DNA from: Pomphorhynchus laevis
Lineage: Eukaryota > Acanthocephala > Palaeacanthocephala > Echinorhynchida > Pomphorhynchidae
Direction: 5' to 3'
Assembly (NCBI GenBank): GCA_012934845.2
Contig: WNNJ02000845.1
Location: forward strand, 83,044-147,043
DNA: 64,000 bases
Within the stretch, counting starts at the first letter, position 1. Every line of letters starts with the position of its first letter. The translations under genes were made by a program, and so were the position numbers. Positions 33,812-44,800 of this stretch are shown one piece after another. The notes beneath the pieces were generated by a model, which saw only the letters and a program-made list of their open reading frames with translations, was not told the DNA's origin and searched no databases.

Positions 33812-36800
33812 ATGTATGAACGTGACGATTGCTTCATAAAGCACGACGAAGAGAACTGCTCGTATCTTACAGGTGTCCACTTCAGAAGTTTGAAAGAACA
33901 CGAATTTGATGTACTACTTAGTTTTCTATTTTTATTATAACTTTTGAATAAAAAAATTAAAAAAAAATATTATTAAAATAATAATTTTAATATTAAATTT
34001 TACCTTTTACTTCTAATGTATACTGTGGTTTCGTATTTTTAGCTCAAGGTTGCGAACCGGATGGACCGTGCATGCGTAGTGAAACGACAGTGCATGTTGT
34101 CAATAAAGAGGATAATTCGAATGCCCAAAATGATATTGCAGCGAATTTAAATTCCCAAAAGAGTAGGACAAAAGAGTGTGATACCTGCAGATGCTCTGAC
34201 TCAGGTCAATGTACAATAGTATGCAACATTCTCAAATATATCGCAATGATTGCCTTAATAACTACTTGTAAGTTTTGAACATTTGAGCTTCATATAAAAC
34301 TTAGAAATCAATAAAATAAATAGTTCAATAATCTAAAATAGTTTTAACTCAACACTTAATTCACCTTACGATTTCTGTAATATGTATTTGCTGATAAACG
34401 AGAATTTTTTCTTTTAATGATCAAAATATATTAATTTTTGACAATATTCGCTGCGACCTGATTGTAATTTGACAAGATTCATCAATGACAAAAGTTAAAA
34501 GTTGACAAATGTCTAAATGTTAGAGGTTGTGTTAATCTGCGTTAACAATAAAAATTAAGACTCACAACATCTATTGAGTCAATTTCGAATATGTGATAAC
34601 ATAAGCAATTTTGATTTTAAATAATTGAACAATTTACAAAATGAGCGATTTTGATTTTGATCAAAATAGCTCAAATTTAGAATTATTCGACATTGTTAAT
34701 TGTTCAAAGGAAAGTTTTAGATTTTTACTTTGTTCATTTTTAAATAAACGCCTTTTCATATTCAATAAAAACTCAAATTAATTAATAATTTGTGGACATT
34801 TACTCCAATTTATAAGCTTTATTAATAAATACTTTACTTTCGCATTACGTCTAATGTACTTATTAGAAATGTTAACTCTTAATAAAAAGTAGATAGTTGT
34901 AATATTTACAAAATTTAATTGTCGGTAATTTTTATCTGTAATTTAAATCGTTTTTAATTTAAATTAATTGAAATTTACATTTTGGTTGGTAAATTACTAA
35001 TCAAAATAATTCTACATTATCTTAATAAATTTATTAATAATAAATAATTATATAAATCACAGCTTCAATAGTTCAAATATAGACAAAGAAGGTAGTTGCT
35101 TAGTGAGGGATCTCAAACCGACTCCAAAAATGATGCCGCATTCCTTCGTTACACGGCTGCGCTGAATCGTTGAATGAGCAAGCTGAATGCGCGTTTATCT
35201 CTGGTTGTCCGTCCCAACTTCGAACCAAGCTGCCTCAAAACCGCAAAAGCACTGGGCCGATCGACAAACACTGTCGATCCTCGAACAGCTGTATTTGGTT
35301 CGTTTGAGCTGCGACAGCGCTAGTAGAAGACACTACATGTGCGACATGTCTGACGGCCAGGGTGTTCGGGCAAATGAAATCTTAAACGAGTATACAGCCA
35401 GTTTTCCATGGCATAAGAATTGCACCATCGGGTCGGTTGTCATCGTCTCGCGTTAAGCCTGTCAGTCGAGTCTAGACGGCGATCCCGAGGCAGCAATAGC
35501 CATTCTCAAAATTTCGTTGATCGCAACACGTCGATGGTGACGAGACGTTATCATGTTGCAGTCTATAAAACTTTTATATATTATATAAAAGTTTGTAAAA
35601 CTTTTATATTTGGCTACGTATTTTGCTTATCTTAATTATAATGTAAAATATTAAAATATTGTTGTGATATTTAGAACTGGGGTACTAGCAAAATAAAATC
35701 AAACAAACATTTGCAAATTATCTTAATTATAATATTTATATTATAGTAGTATTAATATTTTAAATCATCTACATGGTGAAAGTTGCAATTTTAAACTTTT
35801 GATATTTTACAGACAACAAATAAAATATAATTACATAATTATTATATGTACGGATGAAATCAGGATATTATGTTGTACTGCGTTAAGGCATTGCTGCGGC
35901 ATTTTATGCGTATATACACATGCACTCGGAAATTATCAAACTTAGAGCTGATATTATTCAGCTAAAATCAAGCAGGAATAATCGCCAAAGGCAATTAGCA
36001 ACAGATTCATTACCGGTAAGTATATTTTCTGAAAAAAATAACAAATAATCTAATTTGTCAAAATCGGTATAAATGGACATAATGGACATAAATAAATGGA
36101 CATATTTTATGTAAAAATAGTTAGTCGATATATTAGCGGTGTTTTATATGCATTATTCAATTTACGCAAACCGTAATAAATCCTAATTTTATAAATGTAT
36201 TAGAATGTTGTTTAATTGAATTACTCGTTAGTCACACAGTTTATAATTATGATGTTGCTACAATACAAAACTGTGCAAGTAATGTAAGAAATAGCCAGGA
36301 GAAATATTTCAGATTATCGATTAAATTCACAAAATATTCTAAAACGATTTCGCTCAAAACAAATAGCAAATTAATGAACTTTGAAAATTCATATTTAATG
36401 TAATAACCGTAATAAATCATGTATCACTGAATACTGATTGCTTTTATATAGCAAGTTAAAATTCACAAGTTTAAAATCATTATTTTTATTGTTTTGATAT
36501 TCATATCTAATTGTCATTTCAATTTTTTTATTTTGCTCAATAATGAGCATTCACTGTGTACGTATTCAGGTAAAGCCTAGGCAAACCTTCGTTACCATCA
36601 TATTTTGTATGTTTTTAAATTTAAATATCCCGCAACTTCACAATTAAGTTCATTTTCTAAGAGTTGAACATTTTAGAAAATATGCAACTTGCAAGGTAAC
36701 TCATGTATGGCCAATCTGAGTTGTTTAGTATTACACATAGCTTTCGCAAATGTAATCTTTATATACTATAAAATATGAGGTTGTATTACACATAGCTTTC

Positions 36801-39800
36801 GCAAATGTATATACCTTAAAATATGAGGAAATTTGAAAAATAATAAAACCAATGTTGATGATCAAGAAGGTGTATTTGTTTATATGGGAATTAATATTAT
36901 ATCTCTAAAACGATTCATTTTTTATAGTAAATATGACACATTATAGTAAATATTATAGTAAATATGATACAAAGAGATCGACAATAGAACATATACCTTC
37001 GTTTCAATCGGGGTCGAGTCCTTGGGTGTCTTGGGCAAGGAAACCTCGTGCTTTATTGAAGAGATCGGGAAGATGATGTCAAAGGCAACTGGCGAACATC
37101 GATCAACGGCTTTCCTCAGGCAACGATTAAGCGCATCGGTTCAACGTGGGAATGCAGCGTGTATACTCGAATGCTTGGGACATCAATCGGTTTCCGACTT
37201 TTTTAACTGAATGACTTTACTTATTTCAAACTATGTTTTAATGAATGTTTGACTACAAAACAAATTGTTGCTATCATTGTAAAGTTTTCCAATAAATGCA
37301 CGAAAAGTTATTCAACTTTCTTCATTTTTTCAAAAAAAAATGATTTGAATTTGAAAAATCTCAAAAATTTCAAAGATAAACATACAATTTTTATTGCAGT
37401 ACTGCAATCTCCATATTTATAATGATCTATAATCCAAAGCTTTGGTAATTTGAGATTTTCCACATAAAGTTATCGTATTTATATATTGGTGGTTCTAACA
37501 ATTGACGACAGTTCAATTCTGTGAAGAGAAATTGGATATCGATCATAATACAGCTGTCGATTATAATAATTACATGCGTGAGGCCTGTGCGGCTGAGATT
37601 TTGTGCAATCCTACCAAAATAGGGGGTAAGGATATGGTCGTCGAAATCGACGAAACTGTATTTGCACGCTGCAAATACAAAAAGGACGCGTTTTACCGCA
37701 ACAATGGGTGTTTGGCGGCGTCTGCAAAGAGTTCTCCGAGGTTTTTCTTTTTGCAGTGGATCAACGAAACATCGAAACACTAAATGCTTGTATTAAGCAA
37801 TACATTCTACCAGACTCAATAATCCATTCATATCTTTGGAAAGGTTATTGTGGCGTGCAAAGCTTGAAAGGATACAGCTTTCAGCACAGGACTGCAATCA
37901 TGCTTTTGAATTTGTGACTTCAGACGGTATTCACACGCAACAGATAGAGTCGACATGGAACCAGCTAAAATCTAAAAATAGACGACGATGGGGTACACAT
38001 CGATCCATGATCGGCTCATATCTTGTGGAATTTATTTGGCGTAGAAAGCACCGAAACGACAACAGTTTTGATGCTATTTTGCAATACCTTAAAAATGACA
38101 GATTGATCGATTGTTCGATCAAATCTTCTAAGAATTTTTTAAAATTACTGTTTTAGAAATTAAATTTTCAATAACTTTATGTGGAAAATCTCAAATTACC
38201 GAAGCCTTGGATTATAGATCATGATAAATATGCAGATTGCAGTACTGCAATAAAAATTGTATGTTTATATTTGAGATTTTTCAAATTCATATCATTTTTT
38301 TTCGAAAAAATGACGAAAGTTGAATAACTTTTCGAGCATTTATTGGAAAGCTTTACATTTTTTTAAATTTATTTAAATTTGTGCTTGTTTCTCCCAAAAA
38401 AATTTTCAGTTGAAAGAGTATTTACAATTCCGCTATTTTAGCACATTTTCATTTTGCTACGACAAAGTCAGTATAACGGAAAAGATCCTAAATTTGAACT
38501 CTAAGATGAAAAAATCTACGAATGGATAGAAAATAGCAAGCTCTGTGCTAGAATAAGCTATTACTCTAGAAAATACATTTCACCAGGAAAATACATCATT
38601 AGTACGTATTTAACTAAGCTGATATGTTGCTTTAAAGGAGAGGTCGGAACCTAAAAGCTTATTGGTTCATCCTGATATCACTTAATCTTAATTTTAACTT
38701 GTGGCATATTATATTTTTATTGATCTATAATTTTTGTAAGTTTATGATATTTTTATATATAATTTTGTGTGGTGCAAAAATTTTTAATGGAGTAAAGTTA
38801 TCTGAATAGTTTATAAATCTAGATTAATTAATTGTAAATTCATTTATAATGACTAATTTAGCCTAATTCTTGTGTTTCAATACCGGATTGGTTTATTCGA
38901 TATCAAAATGACAGAACTGGTTTGCTAGATTTTGCTAGCTTACATATGGGTAATTCGATTTATAAAAGAATTTCCTCTTATAATTTAACTTTAGGTGCCT
39001 ATATTTATAAATATGACTCCCCATCAGTTTATCAGACTCCAGAAAATTTCTACCTATCACGTTTTAGCAAACAATATAGAACAGTTATAAGCGTAAGATG
39101 TTTTGTATTATGATATCTTTAAAAGCAGAACAGTTTTACATAATGCACTGATTTTAAAAGTTTAATAATGTGTTCAATGTAAAACATTTAACCGACAAAT
39201 AACGATACTTTAGTCAAATATGGAGCCAGGAAATTGTTGGGCATTTATGAGAAATTATGGGTCAGTTGGCATTAAGCTTAGAATGCACATCCATCCAACT
39301 GGATTTACATATGAACATATTGATCGATCAATTAGTTTGTACAAAGACAACAGTCCTCGTGAAATAACTATTAAGGTTTTCACAAAGTAATAAGTACCTG
39401 ACTTAAAATATATGTTCATTCAGGCATTTAGCGATACAAACGTTAGCGACGTTCGTGAACTTGGTACATTTCACTTTAATTGGAACACGAGTAAATTACA
39501 AACCTGGACGTTTCAGGTAGTTACATTTAGCTTTGCTTATTTCACAATGAATGTTTAATACAATAGAAATACTTGTGCATATTTATTTAGAATAGAGTTA
39601 TTATTAGAAAAGGTTTCAGCGGTCATCAACTTAGTAGGAACGTAGACTTGTATATTCACCCGACCGATCAGTTTATTTCAGAGCTATTTTACAAACATCT
39701 GCATATCCATTGAACGAACACTACTTAAATGTGTTGCATATTATTTCCGCAGCGACGGAACATTTAAATTAAACAAATCGATCTGATAATTTAAAATTTC

Positions 39801-41338
39801 TGAATACGAAACATCGAATACTAAAGGGCCTTATTTTAATGTTGAGAAATTAAATGTACGTAAATCAGAATTACAATATGCGACTTTTAAAAAATTAACA
39901 ATAAATTTCGTACCCTAAAATATAAGGGACATATATTTTATGTCCCTTATATATACTTATATTTATAGTATATATAAGGGACATATATATGTCCCTTATA
40001 TATGTCCCTCATATATGTCCCTTATATATGTCCCTTATATATGTCCTTATATATACATAAGGGACATATTATATATACATAAGGGACATATTATATACAT
40101 AAGGGACATATTATATGTCCCTTATATATACTTATATATAAGGGACATATATATACTTATATTTTCGTACCCTAAAATATAAGTAAATATAAGGGACAGT
40201 AATCAATATAATAAATATATGTTGCTTATATTATAAAATATTTATTAATGGCACAAACAGGAAAGTATAAACCATCGTGATTTTTAACAAGCTTCGTCAA
40301 GAAGCTTAACTCAGAATGAGCCTACCACAGAGACCTAACCCCACCGGGTCGTTTCGACCTTAATCTACTAATCACTACAAGGTAGTCTCATCAGGGTGGC
40401 TCTGTAGCTACACAACTTTGACATTACATGATCTTCAGTAAACTTCTGAAAAGATATTCACTAAGCCCACTCTCCCCCACCAGTTACCACCCTTACATTT
40501 GGTATATGGTTTGCGTAAGCAATGTCTTCACAGAACAGCACGTGTGCTATCACTCCTTTCTTCACCAGATTACTAAGGTTACTGCACAAGCAAAACACGC
40601 TTGCTCAGTAAGTGAAAGCGAGAGCTATAAGATCTAGCGCATACACTATAAAATATTCGCATCAATGCACAATTGTGAGTGCACAATGATATGTGATATA
40701 TATACCAATGACGCTCTATTAATCAGAAAGAATTTTGCTAAAACGTTTATTAATGACACAAACAGGAAAGTCTAAACTGGCATATTTTGTATTATTACAT
40801 ATAAAATATGTAATAATATTTTTGTATTATTATAATATTTGTAATTAAATAATTAATTTGATTTTCTATTTTTTCCAAAGGTCTCTAAGAGAGCTACAGT
40901 TATTTATATAACCTCAATATTATATCAAGTCAATATCATATTAATATATTATAATAATTATACTTTTTTGATTATAATAATATATTTATATTTTATCAAT
41001 ATAAAATAAAGATAAAATATTGCTTATGCTATATCATATATAGAATAGCTATCATAGTATTTAAATTTGTAATATATTATTGCGAATTATAATGCAAAAT
41101 ATAAATTAACGAATTTATTTGTTATATTCAAAACTTAAGTTTTTTGATACCTCAATAAACATAAGTTTAAATGGTTTTTGCTTTAATATTTTTATAAATT
41201 TATTTCTTTTTATATTCGAAGAACGTCGATCCTGATTTCCTCGCTAATTACTTCCTAATAGAAATCCATTCAAATTGGGGTAATCCAAATAGAACCTGTG
41301 TATATCGAACGCGAATACATGGAAATCCAACCCGATAA
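33812..41338 (+). CDS. SUN-domain protein, gene 2 (seven exons)
   Basis: Inferred exons: 33812-33872, 34043-34267, 35888-36015, 38862-39092, 39214-39375, 39424-39516, 41222-41338. Phases agree and total 339 codons with TAA. The ATG follows an in-frame TAG at 33806. Order: Cys-rich N-terminus (KECDTCRCSDSGQCT), membrane segment (ILKYIAMIALITTC), short coiled coil (EIIKLRADIIQLKSS), SUN domain with IPDWFIRYQN, PGNCWAF, HPTGFTYEHI, LGTFHFNW and SNWGN..TCVYRTRIHG. It is a paralogue of the gene at 25516; two introns of gene 1 are missing here. The fifth and most of the fourth-from-last coding segments are identical to gene 1 while the rest has diverged. Introns have swollen with insertions (2.8 kb holding Merlin and PLE remains). 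It probably acts as a nuclear-envelope KASH receptor; expression is unknown. Confidence 0.83.
35090..35570 (+). other. GC-richer island inside a SUN gene 2 intron
   Basis: Composition rises clearly above the surrounding intron, and an 89-residue frame (35187-35456) runs through it. I recognise no family. It is most likely a fragment of a mobile element or another inserted sequence, because it interrupts an otherwise AT-rich intron and has no paired splice sites that keep the SUN frame. Confidence 0.3.
36729..36910 (+). repeat. Tandem duplicate and PLE-1 scrap in a SUN gene 2 intron
   Basis: About 50 bp (ATTACACATAGCTTTCGCAA onward) occurs twice in a row at about 36732-36830. It is followed by about 75 bp resembling the PLE-1 thumb (AATGTTGATGATCAAGAAGG corresponds to 848-868). 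A diverged PLE-1 tail reappears beyond the Merlin element. Confidence 0.45.
36960..37210 (+). pseudogene. Possible retroelement Pol C-terminal tail
   Basis: The frame with SFLGVLGKETSC-like start, HRSTAFLRQRLSASVQRGNA and a stop resembles a C-terminal motif (RS..FL.QR.S...QRGNA) that I recall from retroelement Pol proteins. GC is higher than in the flanking intron. Only this tail is present. The assignment is from memory of the motif and is weak. Confidence 0.3.
37279..38357 (+). mobile_element. Merlin-type DNA transposon, inactive
   Basis: Long inverted ends: TGTAAAGTTTTCCAATAAAT at 37279 pairs with the right end at 38357, and similarity extends about 190 nt inward, including GCAGTACTGCAAT and CTTTGGTAATTTGAGATTTT. 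Between them lies a broken IS1595-like transposase. The element is in the 2.8-kb intron of SUN gene 2, between two PLE-1 scraps. I found no clear target duplication. Confidence 0.8.
37502..38156 (+). pseudogene. Merlin (IS1595/ISXO2-like) transposase
   Basis: The sequence runs through three frames: 37502 to about 37700 with KDMVVEIDETVFARCKYK (first catalytic Asp), then about 37700-37860 with QWVFGGVCKEFSEVF and SYLWKGY, then 37860-38156 with DGIHTQQIESTW (catalytic Glu) and GSYLVEFIWRRK. In the family the middle motif reads SD.WKGY; here Tyr replaces the Asp. Two frameshifts and that change make it inactive. Its role was cut-and-paste excision and insertion of the element. Confidence 0.8.
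38480..38705 (+). repeat. PLE-1 3' end, diverged
   Basis: Remains of the PLE C-terminus (ACGAATGGATAGAAAATAG) are followed by a degenerate foldable element from 38552 (CTAGAATAAG, AAATACATCATTAGTACGTA) to about 38700. It lies in the SUN gene 2 intron just upstream of the exon at 38862. Confidence 0.6.
39910..40205. repeat. GGGACATATATA simple satellite
   Basis: Many alternating copies of TATGTCCC / GGGACATA joined by TATATA, on both strands, so the whole stretch can fold back on itself repeatedly. It lies in the last intron of SUN gene 2. The frame over it (39940-40182) is an artefact of the repeat. Confidence 0.85.
40235..40780 (+). repeat. Segment bounded by direct repeats
   Basis: TTTATTAATGGCACAAACAG with GAAAGTATAAAC at about 40247-40277 recurs at about 40748-40778 (TTTATTAATGACACAAACAG with GAAAGTCTAAAC). 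The 500 bp between them is GC-richer than the intron around it. It may be a mobile element with short direct ends or a local duplication. The right duplicon (59117 on) contains only the second copy. Confidence 0.4.
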
Positions 41339-41856
41339 AACTGAGTTTATAATAGAATAATTTCATTTCATGTTATAAAAATAAAATAACTTTATTGAAG
41401 CTGCTGATTTTAAATCTAAAGTGTTAAATCGTAATTGCATCGCTCTTTGAAACTAAACAATTGATACGATACATTTGATTTAAATATATAAAAGCACAAA
41501 TTCTTCAAAACTAGTGATTTTACATCTACAAATATGTTACACAATAAATTTCAATACTTGTTGAAAATTATCATGTGATTAAGAGATACAGACGGATATC
41601 GGTATTTATTATAAGGTCTAAATTATTAAGCGAATGTCATTCGATGCTTTATAAAAATTTGTCTTCAAAAACAATATTAACATAAATATATTGACAATCG
41701 TTTATTTGGCAAAAAATTAGTGGTCATTTATATGAATACAAATCGTAAACAAGATATCATAGATGAAAATATAAATGAAAATATATTCAATGAACATTGA
41801 TGGTATATCGAAGTTAAAAATATGCAAGCATCTACAGCATACACTTTCTTATTTTG

Positions 41857-44800
41857 TTAATTAAGAGAAGGAGGGGTATTAGCATTGTCCCACGTTAATT
41901 TGATTGTCGGCCATTTCGTACGCAAGCAACTTTCAACCGGTGTAGCATCAATGCTTCCGTTTAATTGAGCAATATCAAGAATCGCAGCTGACGCTTCTCT
42001 GTAACGAACCTGAATTCAACGAAAGCAAACGTTGTGTTAGGGGATTCTGTAATTTTCATGTAATGATACCTGTTTATCGACATTCGAGTTTAGCAATCCA
42101 TTGTAATGAAACAAAGTGAATTTGTTTGCCCTCAAATGATCTATTTCACCTTTAAAAAAATACTCCATAAATGCACTTTCCGTGATTATTCCAAGAGATT
42201 CTACATCCATATTTTTCTTCGCATCCATCAAGCTAAATTTTAGGACATGTCTTACATACTAAATTCTGATTTTTATTAAATAATAATCAGTTTTATAATT
42301 CTTAAATATCAAATATTTTGTCATCATTAAAAAAGATTAAATTATATTGTACTAAGTCTAAAACGTTTTTTACCTGCACTAATTGATAATCTTAAGCCTT
42401 TATTAAAGCTTTAACTGAAATAATTAACACTTTAGATAATTTGATATATTATATTTCATAAATTGAATTTATTTTATTTCGTAAAATAAATGAACAGATA
42501 TGTACCAATAAGGAAATAATTAAGGAAAATGCTTCAAATAAATTATAAATTTGTTACTTTAATTCTTTCTTTAGTAAGCTGATTAAGTGTGAAAGCTCGA
42601 ATATATCTAAGATAAACATTTAAAAAGATTATATATTTGATAAAATTAAAAATAGAATGAAAATATCAAAAAAGTTATAGCAGGAATGATAAAATTAATA
42701 AAGATATGTATACAGTACTTACTAAATTAAAGGATAACTGTATAATAACAACTATTGATAAAGCCAGTAATAACTTTGTCTTCATATGCAAAAAGCTTTA
42801 TTATGATATACTAATGAAAGAGGTTAATTCTAATGATTTAAATGTAAATCCAACATATGAACGTAGTGAGTTAAGTTTAGAAACAATTATTACAAGTCAC
42901 TGTTCTATAATGAATAAAAAGGGTATAAAGGTTGAATTAGATAATAAAGCTATACCTATATTATATTGGAATCCAAAATTACATAAAAATCCAATAAAAC
43001 CTAGGTTCATATGTAGTGCGTTAAAACAAATTGTGAATTAAATAAAATGTACAATAAAATTATTAATAACGAAAGCTTAAATGCATCTAAGATAAACATT
43101 TGGAAAACTTATATATCAAATAAAATTATAGAAAAAATGAAAATAACGAACAATTATAAAAGGAAAGATAAAATTAATAAAGATATGTATAAAGAACTTA
43201 CTAAATTAAAGGATAACTATATAATAACAACTATTGATAAAGCTAGTAATAACTTTGTCTTCATATGTAAAAAGCTTTATTATGATATACTAATGAAAGA
43301 GGTTAATTCTAATGATTTAAATGTAAATCCAACATATGAACGTAGTGAGTTGAGTTTAGAAACAATTATTACAAGTCAATGTTCTATAATGGATAAAAAG
43401 GGTATAAAAATTGAATCAGATAATAAAACTATACCTATATTATATTGGAATCCTATTGGAATCAAAATTACATAAAAATCAATTATAAAAGATAAAGTAA
43501 AGTAAAATGTAATGTAAAGTTGTATAATAGACAGTTATTGTAATATAAAATACTATAATCGGACAATAAATGTTAATAATAACAAGAACAATATACATTT
43601 ACCATATACTTCATAAATAATTATATAAATAATATAAATATAGGGGGACATTTATACTAAAAGTAAAGAAATAATAGGGTCAGATTTAAGTAAATATATT
43701 CCTAAAATAAGGTATAAACTCCTACCACCATTAGGACGAAAAATTTGTAATTATAATAAAGAATTAAAATCAATATGTAACGATAATATTATAGAAATTG
43801 AATGTGATTGCAAAAGTCTTAATTTTGATAAAATAATTGAAATCAGAAAGCTGCTATCAAAAGGGTATAGATATAGATTAAATAACAATAACAACAGAAA
43901 TAAAATTTACAATTCGTTATACAAATTAATAAAGATATGTATACAGAACTTACTAAATTAAAGCATAACAATATAATAACAACTGTTGGTAAAGCTAGTA
44001 ATAACTTTGTCTTCATATGCAAAAAGCTTTATTATGATATACTAATGAAAGAGGTTAATTCTAATGATTTAAGTGTAAATCCAACATATGAATGTAATGA
44101 TTTATATTTAGAAACAATTATTACAAGTCACTGTTTTATAATGGATAAAAAAGGTATAAAAATTGAATCAGATAATAAAACTACACCTATATTATATTGG
44201 AATATAAAATTACATAAAAATCCAATAAAACCTAGGTTCATATGTAGTGCGTTTAAATGTACATTAAAACCACTTTCTGTTTATATGAATAAAATACTTA
44301 AAGTAATTAAAGCACACTTTAAAAAATATTGCAAGGTAATCGAAATTAATACTGGTATAAAACACTATTTCAGTATTAATTCTACAAAAGCATTTTTTGG
44401 ACAGACAAAAGGAATAAATTTTCAAAATATAAATACATACAATTTTAGTACGCTTTATACAAATCTAGATTTAGTAGATATTAAAGAAGCGTTAGTAAAA
44501 TTAATTAATCTTATATTTGGAAAAAGATATACATATATATGTTATAATAACTACAACGCATATCCAACAAAAATCAAACTATCAAATAAACATAAATATA
44601 TGGATAAAATTGAATTAATAGAATCCTTAAATATCTTGATAAATCAAAATTATTTAAAAGTAGAGACATTTATATTTAGACAAGTAAAAGGTGTTCCAAT
44701 GGGTGGTAATAGTATCCCAATTATAGTTGACTTGTTTTTAAGCTTTATAGAATATGAATTTGTTCATAACTGTGTAAAAACTAAATCTAAACAATATAAA

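Noticed and set aside
37502-38156. Bacterial insertion sequence or contamination (IS1595/ISXO2-like transposase)
   Set aside because: The protein type also defines eukaryotic Merlin elements. The inverted ends and the position inside a host intron with AT-rich flanks argue for a resident transposon.
39940-40182. 80-residue Tyr/Ile-rich protein
   Set aside because: It is a translation of the GGGACATATATA simple repeat.
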